Assembly (NCBI GenBank): GCA_031262585.1
Contig: JAISHK010000004.1
Location: 145,682-209,681 of the forward strand
Source: Endomicrobium sp.
GTDB taxonomy: Bacteria; Elusimicrobiota; Endomicrobiia; Endomicrobiales; Endomicrobiaceae
DNA length: 64,000 nucleotides
Direction of reading: 5' to 3'
This document shows, one piece after another, positions 28,354 through 38,494 of the stretch. Below the pieces are notes generated by a model. The model was not told the DNA's origin and made no database searches. It saw nothing but the letters and a program-made list of their open reading frames with translations. Position 1 is the first letter of the stretch; every line of letters starts with the position of its first letter. Position numbers and translations under genes: made by a program.

Positions 28354-30529
28354 AATTACTCCTACATTAAAAACATTGCATAAATCTTAACTAAAAAATA
28401 TTTATTCCTTTCAACAAATTCTAAATTGTTTTTGCACTTTTTAAAAGATAACTACAAATTCCATATTTACATTTTTCAGATTCTATTTCTATTTAATTAT
28501 CATCGCCTTTATTATACTCATTTCTCTCTTAGACTTTTGGAGATTCCCTTATCTCTCCTCCATACACCGTTGTTTTATATTTTTATTTTATCTCATTTTC
28601 TATCACATTATTGACTAAATTATATATTTTTTGCCAAAAATTTACTTCATTATATCCTATAAATATTTCTTTTTTTACCTATTAGTTGATTCATATTTTA
28701 TTCCTGCTTTCATACTCATACCTCTTACTTTCTATTAACTTATTCTTATAACTAATGTATAAATATCTAACACTTTTTTCTCTTTCCAGACAAAAAATTT
28801 ATCTTTTACAAGACACTTAAATGCCTCCATACACCCTACTGACAAAACTATACCGTGTATTCCAAACACATCACCTTACATCACACATGCAACCCTCTCT
28901 GCAATTTTAATTTATTTCCTAATTCTTTTGATCTTTTATAATCACTTCTATTTACCTATATACCTACAATTCCTATAATTCATTATAAATAATAAATTTT
29001 TTATTAACATTACTGTCATCTTCCTATCAGTAAAAGTTATATACTTTGTTACTTCTTCTGAAACTTCGCTTCGCATAATTATTTTATTTGTTTTCCATAA
29101 AGTATCATAGCTATAGATTTTCAAAAAACATCATCTATTTTTCCTTATACTCTCGAGCAACCAATTTTCAAAACATTAGTTTCTGTTCGATTGCACACAT
29201 AAATAAACTCCTTTTTCATCTTTATAATAAACACATCCTAATATATTTTATAAAATATTCTCAGTATTTATTACAACCTCATAAATTTAATTAAAATTTA
29301 CAAATAAATATTCTCATTCTAATTTTAGAGAAACTAATAAAAAAATTACTGTTTTACTAGTCACCTAACTACCATAAACTTCCTAAACATCTAAAACATT
29401 ATTTAAAGTTTTCAAATATTCATTTTAAAAGTCCCATTATTTTATACAAATATTTACATATATTAAAAATCTTCATATACATTTTATTATTTTCATTAAT
29501 ATCAATTAGAAAAATATCATATCTATAAGCTTCACTCTCTGAAATTTTGTTTTTTCTCAAAATTTTTATTCTTTATTCTTAAATTATTATTATATAATCT
29601 TGTTTCTTTTTCTGCTTTATCTTTAGGGACATTCTTAATTCTTAAATATATACCTGAAGAGATTTTTATCAGAAATAAAAACATTCACATCTAAATAAAC
29701 TTATGAATATTAGTATTGTTTCACTAAAAAATACAATTTTAATGAACTATTATTAACCGATTCTATAAATGAACAATTCATATATGTCCCATATTTCGCT
29801 ATTATTATAAAATGCAACAAATATAAATAACTAAATTCATTGAAACAATTCATTAATATATTTTTTTGTCTAAAAATTTAATTTTGGAAAGATCCTATTG
29901 AAAAGAAAATGGCATATGACCAAACCTCTTCCAAATATTACAAAACTGTTACAAACATAATTATAAATCTAGTTGATAAATATGCTTGCTTTGGAGAAAG
30001 CATTGAAAAAAACAGATTTTTATTACATATATACTTTTCAAAAACCTGAATGGAAAATTGCAACATACAAATTATTGACAAACCTACATTTTAATAGCAA
30101 ATATACCTCTTACATATAAATTCGCTATTGGCTTACCTAAACACGTAATCTAAGCTTCTTAATCCAACATCTGGATTAATTTCAGTCACCAAAATCCATC
30201 TTATAAAATTCTAAACAACTTTCCTTAAAAAATTTCTCATTATTATTCATTTTGTTTTACAGTCTGCTATTACAAATACGACTAACTCATCTGTAATTAA
30301 TATTTCTCTTTTCTTATTACTAACTAAGTCTGAGAACGAAAATTGATATATTCTAGCAATTTGAGTATTATTAAGAAATTAAAAAATAAACTAATATCTT
30401 AGTCAAAATTATTAAAAAACAATCTTCACTAATTCCTTCTTATGACATTACTTCACAAGAAGTGTAAACTCGACTATTTTCATAATTAATCTTTGTATAT
30501 AATTTTAAATTCATAAGAAAATATTTGCA
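28354..30529. other. 2.2 kb desert between dxs and secA
   Basis: No intact gene is visible. The + strand is C-rich and G-poor (20 C to 2 G in 28,861-28,920). On the minus strand a GGAGG at about 28,550 is followed only by short broken frames. One short remnant with a possible family match is listed separately at 29,145-29,219. Confidence 0.55.
29145..29219 (-). pseudogene. Remnant resembling a GIY-YIG/T5orf172 domain
   Basis: Minus strand: ATG at 29219 opens 24 codons, MKKEFIYVCNRTETNVLKIG, then C-S-R-V and a TAA; the same frame continues brokenly. The pattern (F/Y)IY-x(8-10)-LKIG-x-S resembles the start of T5orf172/GIY-YIG-like nuclease domains common in mobile DNA. The match rests on about 20 residues, so it is only a suggestion. 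Confidence 0.22.
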
Positions 30530-33139
30530 TTATAAATTAAAATGCCCTCCACAACATTTTTTATATTTCTTGCCACTACCACACGGACAATCATTATTTC
30601 TTCCTATCTTGTGTAAATCTTTAAGTTTAACTTGATCCTTATTCTTACTATCGTTAATTTTTTCATTAAAATTTACTTTTATATGTTCATAATTTAAATC
30701 TGCAGATTTTATATCAACGTTCAATTTAAAAATATATTCTATTGTATTTTCTCTTATTCTTGTCATCATAGATTCAAACAAAACAAAAGATTCTTTTTGA
30801 TATTCAACTTTTGGATCTTTTTGTGCATAAGCTCTAAAACCTATTCCTTGTCTTAACTGATCAAGAGCATAAAGATGATCTCTCCACGAAGAATCTATTA
30901 TATTTAATAAAATTATTCTTTCCAACTGATATAATACTTCAAAAGTAACCTCTTCTACTCTTTTATTGTATGCATCAATAACCTTTTTATAAACATTTTT
31001 TAAAAGCTCATCTTTTATAATATACTTCACCTTATCATCTTCAAGCTCATATTTAACACCAAAAGTTCTATTTAACCAAGCTTTCATACTCACCCAATCG
31101 CATTGCTCATAATATTTCCCAGATGTCCAAATATCAAGTTTTTCCTCTATGGATTCCTTCATCATATTTTTAATAATTTCTGTTAAATCTTCACCTTCAA
31201 GAATTACATTTCTCAGTTTATAAACTGATTCCCTTTGCTTGTTCATAACATTATCAAAATCTATAAGCTGTTTTCTTATATCGAAATTCATCCCTTCAAC
31301 TTTTTTTTGCGCTCTTTCTACTGCTTTTGATATCCATGGGTGCTGTATATCATCACCTTCTTTTAAACCCAATTTTTGCATTATTATAGATATTTTTTCA
31401 GAACCAAAAAGACGCATAAGCTCATCTTCCATTGAAAGAAAAAATCTTGTAGATCCTGGATCACCTTGTCTGCCAGAACGACCACGAAGTTGATTATCTA
31501 CTCTTCTTGACTCATGCCTTTCAGTACCTATAATATGCAAACCTCCCAACTTTTTAATTTCCTCATTTTGAACTTTATTTCCAGCTCCAAGTACAATATC
31601 CGTACCTCGTCCAGCCATATTAGTAGCTATTGTAACAGCACGTTTAACACCTGCAGCGGCTATAATTTGTGCTTCAAGTTCATGATATTTAGCATTTAAA
31701 ACATTATGAGGAATACTTCTTTTTCTAAGCATCGAGGATAATTTTTCGGATTTTTCTATTGATCTTGTACCTACAAGTACAGGTTGCTCTTTTTTCCATA
31801 GCAATTCTATTTCATTTACAATCGCATTATTTTTTTCATTCTCAGTTCTATATATAACATCTGAATAATCTTTTCTTATCATTTTGTTATTTGTAGGCAC
31901 TTCAACAACTCCAAGCTTATATATTTCCCAAAACTCTTCACTTTCAGTTGAAGCGGTACCCGTCATGCCTGAAATTTTTTTATACATCTTAAAGAAATTT
32001 TGAAATGTTATAGTTGCAAGTGTTTGATTCTCATTTTTTATCTGCAAATTTTCTTTGGCTTCAATAGCTTGATGAAGTCCATCAGACCACCTCCTTCCTG
32101 GCATTAGTCTTCCAGTAAACTCATCTACAATTATAACTTCTTTATCTTCAACCACATATTCAACATCCCTGCGATATAAACTATGAGCCCTCAACGCTTG
32201 TGTTATATGATGCACCCACTCAGCCTGTATATCATCATAAATATTTTTTACTCCTAATATTTTTTCGGATTTTTGCACTCCTTGCTCTGTTAATACTATT
32301 GAATGACTTTTTTCATCAACAAGATAATCGTAACCTTTTGACAAATCAACATTATCATACTTAGCTTTTATTTCCTCACTTTCTGTAATTTTTCTACCTT
32401 TAAGCATTGGCACTATTTTATCTGAAATATAGTATTTATCAGTAGACTGTTCACTTGTTCCTGAAATAATAAGAGGCGTCCTTGCTTCATCAATAAGAAT
32501 TGAATCAACCTCATCTATAATAGCATAATTCAAAGTACGCATAACCCTATCTTCTTTCGCAATAACCATATTATCCCTTAAATAATCAAAACCTAGTTCA
32601 TTATTCGTAACATAAGTTATATCACAATTATATGCAGCTCTTCTCTCTTCATTTCTTGTATTATGTCCAATATTTCCAACTGTAAGCCCAAGTTTTTCAT
32701 AAACCACACTCATCCATTCTTTATCTCTTTTCGCAAGATAGTCGTTTACCGTCACTATATGCACTCCCTTTTGAGGCAAAGCATTAAGGTAAGCAGCAAG
32801 CGTAGCAACTAAAGTTTTACCTTCTCCAGTCTTCATTTCAGCAATTTTACATTTATGAAGAATATACCCGCCAATTATTTGAACATCAAAATGCCTTAAC
32901 CCTATCGTTCTAAGAGAAGCTTCTCTAACACATGCAAAAGCTTCAGGCAAAATACTATCTAAAGTTTCATTTTTTGAAAGACGTTCTCTAAATTCAATCG
33001 TTTTATTTTTTAATTCATCATCTGTAAGCTTTCTTATAGAAGATTCTAAAACATTAACCTTTTCAACTATAGGTTTTATAACCTTTAGGTCCCTTTCATT
33101 TTGAGAATCGAAAATCGCACTTAAAATATTCTTTAACAC
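30530..33139 (-). CDS. secA: Preprotein translocase ATPase SecA
   Basis: SecA drives protein export through SecYEG with ATP. The protein has 869 residues: first nucleotide-binding fold with MKTGEGKTLVATLAA and DEVDSILIDEARTPLI, preprotein cross-linking domain, second fold with TNMAGRGTDIVLG and RGRSGRQGDPG, helical scaffold/wing, and a C-terminal SEC-C zinc motif CPCGSGKKYKKCC that binds SecB or ribosomes in other species. Translation starts at GTG (33139) after GAGGAGA. It is transcribed alone. Together with secDF-yajC at 13-16 kb most of the energising part of the Sec system is in this window. Confidence 0.98.
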   Translation of the reverse strand: MLKNILSAIFDSQNERDLKVIKPIVEKVNVLESSIRKLTDDELKNKTIEFRERLSKNETLDSILPEAFACVREASLRTIGLRHFDVQIIGGYILHKCKIAEMKTGEGKTLVATLAAYLNALPQKGVHIVTVNDYLAKRDKEWMSVVYEKLGLTVGNIGHNTRNEERRAAYNCDITYVTNNELGFDYLRDNMVIAKEDRVMRTLNYAIIDEVDSILIDEARTPLIISGTSEQSTDKYYISDKIVPMLKGRKITESEEIKAKYDNVDLSKGYDYLVDEKSHSIVLTEQGVQKSEKILGVKNIYDDIQAEWVHHITQALRAHSLYRRDVEYVVEDKEVIIVDEFTGRLMPGRRWSDGLHQAIEAKENLQIKNENQTLATITFQNFFKMYKKISGMTGTASTESEEFWEIYKLGVVEVPTNNKMIRKDYSDVIYRTENEKNNAIVNEIELLWKKEQPVLVGTRSIEKSEKLSSMLRKRSIPHNVLNAKYHELEAQIIAAAGVKRAVTIATNMAGRGTDIVLGAGNKVQNEEIKKLGGLHIIGTERHESRRVDNQLRGRSGRQGDPGSTRFFLSMEDELMRLFGSEKISIIMQKLGLKEGDDIQHPWISKAVERAQKKVEGMNFDIRKQLIDFDNVMNKQRESVYKLRNVILEGEDLTEIIKNMMKESIEEKLDIWTSGKYYEQCDWVSMKAWLNRTFGVKYELEDDKVKYIIKDELLKNVYKKVIDAYNKRVEEVTFEVLYQLERIILLNIIDSSWRDHLYALDQLRQGIGFRAYAQKDPKVEYQKESFVLFESMMTRIRENTIEYIFKLNVDIKSADLNYEHIKVNFNEKINDSKNKDQVKLKDLHKIGRNNDCPCGSGKKYKKCCGGHFNL

Positions 33140-34304
33140 ATTCTCCTCGATCTCTTATATATTTTTTATTATAATTAAGAAAATTTCACATTTAAAAAAT
33201 AGCAACTGTTATTTTATTATCTCGTCTAACACTTACTTTTTTAAATTTTGATATAACCTCTGTGTTATTATAACATTTACAAAATTATTCATGCAACATT
33301 AAATAATATATAAGAAGCGATATTTGTCTATCGCTATAACATATTTTTTTCGATTTTATGAACATTTGTATTATACTATATACTTTATATTAGATTTAGA
33401 TGAGAATAATTTTTATAGTGCAATGAAGTTTTGTGAAAAAATATTTACTTTATTAATTACTTTATACTATATATTCTTTTATTCTTATTCTAAAAAACAA
33501 CAAATTTATAAATCGTAATAGACAAAGCACTAATTGAACAATATAATAATTAAGATATATCTAAAAAACAATTAAAAAATGAACAAAGTAGACTACCTAA
33601 CGCTGTTACTCAACTATAATGGATGGCTACACAATCCATTATCAAATTATAGTTCAAAAAAGACGAATTAAATAATAATCATTTAATGTTTGCCTTTCTG
33701 TACTAAAACAATTGATTTCTATTATTAAAAAAGAAAAAACCCAAAAACATTTCATATAAAAATTAAAACGAGAAAACATTATAAATCTTCAATGAAACTT
33801 AACTTGCATTAAAAACAAAAAAATGCTCTATTTTTAAAGATAACTATATTATAATAATAAAAAATAGATTTTAACATTGATAGTCACCAAACAATATTAA
33901 TGATAAAATCCTTTCTAGCTATGAAAACAAAAAACACTATTACACATATTACTATCTTAACCTAGTACATGCACAATATTTACATTCCAAAACCATAATG
34001 CAAGCCAATTATAAGAAATATATACACATTAACTTTCTTTATGATACATTAAATAAAACATTAAACATAAAAAATACACTAATAATAAAAAATTTATGTT
34101 ATATAATTAATTCTTCGCTTTTATTCTAATTTTTTAAACCTTTACTTATATTTGTTTTACCAAATAGTCTTTATCCACTTTCTCATTATTTTATATCTTA
34201 AGATTTCTTTATTTCAATTTATTTTTTACGCTTCAGGCATTTCACTTCGAGCATAATAAAACAATTCATCCTATATTTTTCTCGTCAACTAATATTTATG
34301 AAAA
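33140..34304. other. 1.2 kb gene-free stretch upstream of secA
   Basis: The first 160 bases hold a possible minus-strand secA promoter. The remainder has no intact frame; the 64-codon + strand ORF at 33,324 has no ribosome site and an AT-skewed composition. Nothing else is recognised. Confidence 0.55.
33267..33296 (-). promoter_or_regulatory. Possible secA promoter
   Basis: On the minus strand TTGCAT, an 18-base spacer and a perfect TATAAT lie about 130 bases upstream of the secA GTG. The long leader between them shows no obvious SecM-like ORF. Confidence 0.4.
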
Positions 34305-34375
34305 AGCGGACGATGGGAATTGAACCCACATCTCAAGCTTGGGAAGCTTGGGTTTTACCATTAGACTACGCCCGC
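34305..34375 (-). tRNA. tRNA-Gly (anticodon CCC)
   Basis: The minus strand folds as a 71-base tRNA: acceptor GCGGGCG/CGTCCGC, anticodon stem CAAGC/GCTTG with loop TTCCCAA (anticodon CCC, reading GGG), T-arm GTGGG/CCCAT and discriminator U. The D-stem GTCT/AAAC contains a C12-A23 mismatch where related Gly tRNAs usually have U-A. No CCA is encoded. The gene lies 32 bases after the stop of cca on the same strand and has its own promoter inside cca. Confidence 0.93.
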
Positions 34376-34407
34376 AAAACTCAAAATTTTATCCTTAAAA
34401 AATATTT

Positions 34408-35856
34408 TCATCGAATTTTATACTTTTTTTTAATTTGTGTCAATTTTGAAGAAAGTATTTTTAATACTTCTTTTATATTAGACACTTTTCCTTTATCATG
34501 ATAAGAAAAAGCAATTTTTAAAAGCTCACCTATCCAAGGACCTGACTTTAAATCAAACTTTTCCATTATTATTGTACCATTAATGATTTTATGTAAAGGT
34601 TTACTATTTTTTAGTTCATAATAATATTTTAATAAATCTTTAACATATTTTTCTTGAAATTTCAATCCTTTTGAAGATGAAATCTTCAAACTCTTATAAG
34701 AATACCAATCTGCCATAGATAAAACAATTAAATCAGGAATTCTATCGCCTATATCTCTAAATAATTTTAAAGCAGCTCTTTTTGTAACGATATTATTCTT
34801 TGTTAAAGTTGATAAACGCATATGCCATCTTATTAAGAACATTACATATTCTATATCTTTTTTACTAAGTTTAATAGAAAGCATAATATTCTTTGCATTT
34901 TCTGCTCCAAACTGTTCATGATTAAAAAAATGTATTTTACCATCTTTAAATGTCACTGTTTCTGGTTTTGCATTATCATGAAATAGAGCGGCAAATTTTA
35001 ACAAACCCATTCTAGTTACACTTTCTGAGAAAAAATCATTATTACCAAAGTGATTTTGCATATCAATATAGTTATCAGGAAAATATTTTTGAAAATTATT
35101 TAAAATCTTTTCGGCTGATACCATAGTTTCAAAAGAATGTTGAAACAATCCATTAGGATGATAATAGTATTTTTTTTCATCCATTTTCATTCTTTCTATT
35201 TTTGGAAAAATTGCCGATAGCAATCCACACTTATCCATTTTGCTAACTAATACGGAAGACTTTTCACTGGCCAATATTTTAAAGAGCTCTGTTTTTATTC
35301 TTTCGGGTGCAACCTCATTTATAAATTTTGCATTTTGTTTTACTTGCGATAATGTTTTTTTTGAAAGCTTAAAACCAATCTCTGCAACAAAACGAAACCC
35401 TCTAATCATTCTTAAAGGGTCAGATTTAAATGATTTTATGGAAACAGTGTTTATCTTTTTCGCTTTTAAATCTTTTAACACATTTTTATTTAGCATAATA
35501 ATATATTTATTAAAATTTTCAAAATATTTTAAATTAAAAGCTATTGCATTAACAGTAAAATCTCTATTTTGCAAATCTTCTTGTATCGTTTTACCCTTAA
35601 ATGCAGATATATCTATATTAACGATATTACTATTTTTCAACATTATTCTATATGTATTAGTTGATTTATCTAAAGTAATTAACTTTGTTTTAAACAAAAA
35701 AGCAATTTTTTTAGAACATTCAAAAGCTCCTTTATTTACGCTTAAGTCTATATCCTTACACTTACGCTTTAAAAATAGATCTCTTGCAAAACCACCAACA
35801 GCATAAACGTCGTATTCACACAATAAGTCGTTAATTTTTTCTATAATTTTTTCCAT
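34408..35856 (-). CDS. cca: CCA-adding enzyme / poly(A) polymerase family (class II)
   Basis: This nucleotidyltransferase most likely adds or repairs the 3' CCA of tRNAs. In the 482-residue protein the class II head is present: AVGGFARDLFL with DIDL (catalytic carboxylates), LQNRDFTVNAIA and SDPLRMIRGFRF. It is followed by an HD-type domain with FQHSFETM, ALFHDNAKPET and RWHMRL. Usual family forms are GGxVRD and HDxGKP, so GGFARD and HDNAKP are slightly divergent. The tRNAs in this window lack encoded CCA and would need it. It lies 29 bases after an M16 peptidase gene, and tRNA-Gly follows 32 bases later. A poly(A) polymerase role cannot be excluded. Confidence 0.9.
   Translation of the reverse strand: MEKIIEKINDLLCEYDVYAVGGFARDLFLKRKCKDIDLSVNKGAFECSKKIAFLFKTKLITLDKSTNTYRIMLKNSNIVNIDISAFKGKTIQEDLQNRDFTVNAIAFNLKYFENFNKYIIMLNKNVLKDLKAKKINTVSIKSFKSDPLRMIRGFRFVAEIGFKLSKKTLSQVKQNAKFINEVAPERIKTELFKILASEKSSVLVSKMDKCGLLSAIFPKIERMKMDEKKYYYHPNGLFQHSFETMVSAEKILNNFQKYFPDNYIDMQNHFGNNDFFSESVTRMGLLKFAALFHDNAKPETVTFKDGKIHFFNHEQFGAENAKNIMLSIKLSKKDIEYVMFLIRWHMRLSTLTKNNIVTKRAALKLFRDIGDRIPDLIVLSMADWYSYKSLKISSSKGLKFQEKYVKDLLKYYYELKNSKPLHKIINGTIIMEKFDLKSGPWIGELLKIAFSYHDKGKVSNIKEVLKILSSKLTQIKKKYKIR
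34415..34443 (-). promoter_or_regulatory. Promoter for tRNA-Gly embedded in the end of cca
   Basis: Minus strand: a perfect TTGACA (34438-34443) and TAAAAT (34415-34420) are 17 bases apart within the last 12 codons of cca. The predicted start is at or just past the cca stop codon, about 30 bases before the tRNA. TATAAA at 34417-34422 with a 15-base spacer is an alternative -10. Confidence 0.6.
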
Positions 35857-35885
35857 TTAAAATCCATAAATTAACATGGTCATTT

Positions 35886-37109
35886 TCAATCAGGCATAAG
35901 AACAACAGTAACAAATTTGTTAGAAAATATTCTATTAGCCACTCTTAAAATATCTTGACTAGAAACTTTTTCAACATCTTTTAGGTATTCTTCATCATAT
36001 TTATAACCTTGACCAACTATTTCCCGCCAACCATAATAATAAGAGCGTTTATTAACGGTCTGTCTATCCATAACGTAAATTCCTTTTAGGAATTTTTTAG
36101 TATCATCCAATTCGTATCTAGAAACTTCATTTGCACAAAAATTCTTCAAAATTCCATCTATTTTTTTCAGAGTTAAATTTATATTTTTTTTATCAAGCCC
36201 CATATAAATAAAAAAACAACTTTTATTTATCAATGACGGATAATAAGCTCCAACTTCATAAGCTAATCCCAATTTTTCTCGTAATTCAATAAAAAACCTA
36301 CTCGACATTCCTCCGCTTAAAATAACGTTTGCAAGTTTAATAGAGGCAAAATCTTTATCAGAAAGCTCTGGAGCTGGAAACCCCATATATATATAAGCTT
36401 GTTTGAATTTACTTTTTATATCTTTTTTTATAATTTTCGAACTATTTATTAAATTAAAAGTAGATTTTTTAAATTTTTTACCTATAGGAATAATGGAAAA
36501 ATACTTTTCTAAAGACACTCTTACCTTCACCTCTTCAATATTTCCAGAAATTGAAATTAAAAGATTTGAGGCATTATAAGAATATTTATGCCATTTTATT
36601 ATATCTTCTTGTTTTATTTTTAAAACAGTTTCTTTTAACCCTAGCACAGGGTTGGCATAAGAAGTTTTTTCATAAAATATTTTAATAAATTCATCATAAG
36701 CTGTCCTTTCTATACTGTTTTTACGATGACTAATTGCTGCTATAATATTCTGTTTCTCAAAAGAAATATCATCTTCGTTAAAAGCAGGATTTAACACAAC
36801 ATCCGAAAGTATCTCAATAGCTCTATCAAAATATTCTGAAAGAAAAGTCATACTTAATCCAGCTATATCATAATCTACACTATCTACTAAATAAGTTCCT
36901 ATATTTTCAACATCCTCGGCAAGCAATTGTGTGGAACGATTTTTTGTAGCTTGTACCATAAGCCTAGCCGTAAGATTTGATATTCCTGCATTTGTTACAG
37001 TCTCACTTATTACAGAAACAGGTGTAAACACTCTAACAGCAATAATTTCAATAGCTGTCGTCCTATCAAATATAACACTAATGTTATTTTTAAGTTTAAA
37101 ACTTTTCAT
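35886..37109 (-). CDS. M16 family peptidase-like protein, non-catalytic partner
   Basis: This 407-residue protein has the two-lobed M16 (pitrilysin/processing peptidase) fold, with recognisable stretches such as LSGGMSSRFFIELREKLGLAYEVGAYY. The zinc motif HxxEH is missing: the corresponding place reads NLTARLM. In two-subunit M16 enzymes one partner lacks the metal site and helps bind the peptide, so this is probably that subunit and the adjacent upstream gene is the active one. The start ATG at 37109 follows GGGGATTAA. It is 28 bases after the active M16 gene and 29 before cca. Confidence 0.88.
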   Translation of the reverse strand: MKSFKLKNNISVIFDRTTAIEIIAVRVFTPVSVISETVTNAGISNLTARLMVQATKNRSTQLLAEDVENIGTYLVDSVDYDIAGLSMTFLSEYFDRAIEILSDVVLNPAFNEDDISFEKQNIIAAISHRKNSIERTAYDEFIKIFYEKTSYANPVLGLKETVLKIKQEDIIKWHKYSYNASNLLISISGNIEEVKVRVSLEKYFSIIPIGKKFKKSTFNLINSSKIIKKDIKSKFKQAYIYMGFPAPELSDKDFASIKLANVILSGGMSSRFFIELREKLGLAYEVGAYYPSLINKSCFFIYMGLDKKNINLTLKKIDGILKNFCANEVSRYELDDTKKFLKGIYVMDRQTVNKRSYYYGWREIVGQGYKYDEEYLKDVEKVSSQDILRVANRIFSNKFVTVVLMPD

Positions 37110-37137
37110 TTAATCCCCAATCAAAATAACAAAATGA

Positions 37138-38367
37138 CTAATATTTTCTCTTATTTATTTCTGGCAACAGTACTACACTCGAAAGAGTCGTTGCACAATA
37201 GTATTTTGTTAAAAATTTCACTACATCTTCTATCGTTGAATTTTCTATTTTATTTACATATTCCTTTATTATTTCAGATCTATTCATCAAATAATAATAT
37301 CCATATTTATACGATATATCGTAAGAAATTTCAAAAGAAAATTTCCAATTTGTTATAATAGCAAGCTTTGCTCTATTTAAATCTTCTTGCTTAATATTAC
37401 CGGCAATAATATTTTCAATTTGTTTTTTTATTTCATTTTTAATTTCATTTAAATTTTCAGGTTTAAAAATAGTATAAACAAACACACACCCGGTTCCTTT
37501 ACCCGTTACAAAATAAGAGCATATAGAATGCACTATATGTTTTTCTTCATATAAAACTCTATACAATTTTGAACTCTTTCCACCACCTAATATATTAGCA
37601 GTTAATTCTGCAGCAAAAATATCTTCGCTACTTATATCAGGACCTAAAAAACCCATAAACATATAGCCTAACTCAACTTTGCCAAAATCAATTATATCAA
37701 TTCCACTATGAATCTTTTCTACAAACAAAGGATCAGGTGGAATAATTTGTTTTTCAAAAGAACCAAAAAATTCATCCACAACAATCTTTACTTTCTGTTT
37801 ATCAAAATCACCCGTTATGACAACAATCATTTTATCTGAAATATAATGAGTTTTATGATAATCGCATATTTCTTCTTTTGAAATATTAGTAATTACCCGT
37901 CGCGTTCCTATAATACTATTTCTCATAGCACTTTCTTTATAAATAACTTTGTTAAATTTTTCATAAAGAATAGAAATTGGATTATCGTAATGTCTTTGAA
38001 TTTCCTCAATGACAACATTTTTTTCCATATCAATTTCACTTTGCATAAAAAGTGGATTCTTTATAGAATCAGCAAGTATTTTTACACTTTCTTCAATTCC
38101 ATCTTTTTGAATATCTACACGATACAGAGTAAATTCTTCACAAGTAAAAGCATTTATATACCCGCCCATTCTTTCAACACTTTTATCCAAAGTACCTTTA
38201 GGATATTTTTTACTACCTTTAAATATCAAATGTTCTATAAAATGCGACAACCCTGCCTGTGATGATTTTTCATCAACAGCCCCTACTCTTACAAAAACAA
38301 CAATAGATGCAGTCAAACTATTTTTGTCGTTTATTAAAACAGATGTTAACCCATTTTTATACTTCAT
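37138..38367 (-). CDS. M16 family zinc metallopeptidase, catalytic subunit
   Basis: This 409-residue M16 peptidase has the inverted zinc motif HFIEH near residue 50 and the downstream Glu in EKNVVIEEIQRHYDN, so it should be active. It probably degrades or processes peptides. The track starts at 38388, but the AAGGAG box lies nine bases before an internal ATG at 38367 and overlaps upstream candidates, which fixes the start. It is the first of four co-oriented genes: active M16, inactive M16, cca, tRNA-Gly. No signal peptide is evident, so it probably acts in the cytoplasm. Confidence 0.92.
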   Translation of the reverse strand: MKYKNGLTSVLINDKNSLTASIVVFVRVGAVDEKSSQAGLSHFIEHLIFKGSKKYPKGTLDKSVERMGGYINAFTCEEFTLYRVDIQKDGIEESVKILADSIKNPLFMQSEIDMEKNVVIEEIQRHYDNPISILYEKFNKVIYKESAMRNSIIGTRRVITNISKEEICDYHKTHYISDKMIVVITGDFDKQKVKIVVDEFFGSFEKQIIPPDPLFVEKIHSGIDIIDFGKVELGYMFMGFLGPDISSEDIFAAELTANILGGGKSSKLYRVLYEEKHIVHSICSYFVTGKGTGCVFVYTIFKPENLNEIKNEIKKQIENIIAGNIKQEDLNRAKLAIITNWKFSFEISYDISYKYGYYYLMNRSEIIKEYVNKIENSTIEDVVKFLTKYYCATTLSSVVLLPEINKRKY

Positions 38368-38445
38368 AACAAACATCTCCTTAATCATCTAAATTTTAAA
38401 TCTAACCTTTGCCAAATTTAAAAACTTAAGATAACTTACTGCTTA

Positions 38446-38476
38446 TTTGTATTTCTTTTTATTCAAAGAATACAAA
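38446..38476. terminator. Inverted repeat, 12-bp stem with one bulge
   Basis: TTTGTATTTCTTT and AAAGAATACAAA pair across a 6-base loop, with a single T bulge. It lies between the M16 operon and the neighbouring 20-bp hairpin. It could be a terminator, or the -35/-10 area of the M16 promoter; the two readings cannot be separated by eye. Confidence 0.4.
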
Positions 38477-38494
38477 AGCTCCTTAAGGTTACTG

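Noticed and set aside
34298-34501. 67-codon + strand ORF
   Set aside because: Covers tRNA-Gly and the end of cca in antisense; chance ORF.
35240-35806. 188-codon + strand ORF inside cca
   Set aside because: It is antisense to a clearly conserved CCA-adding enzyme, has no ribosome site, and long antisense ORFs are expected from the codon bias of this AT-rich DNA.
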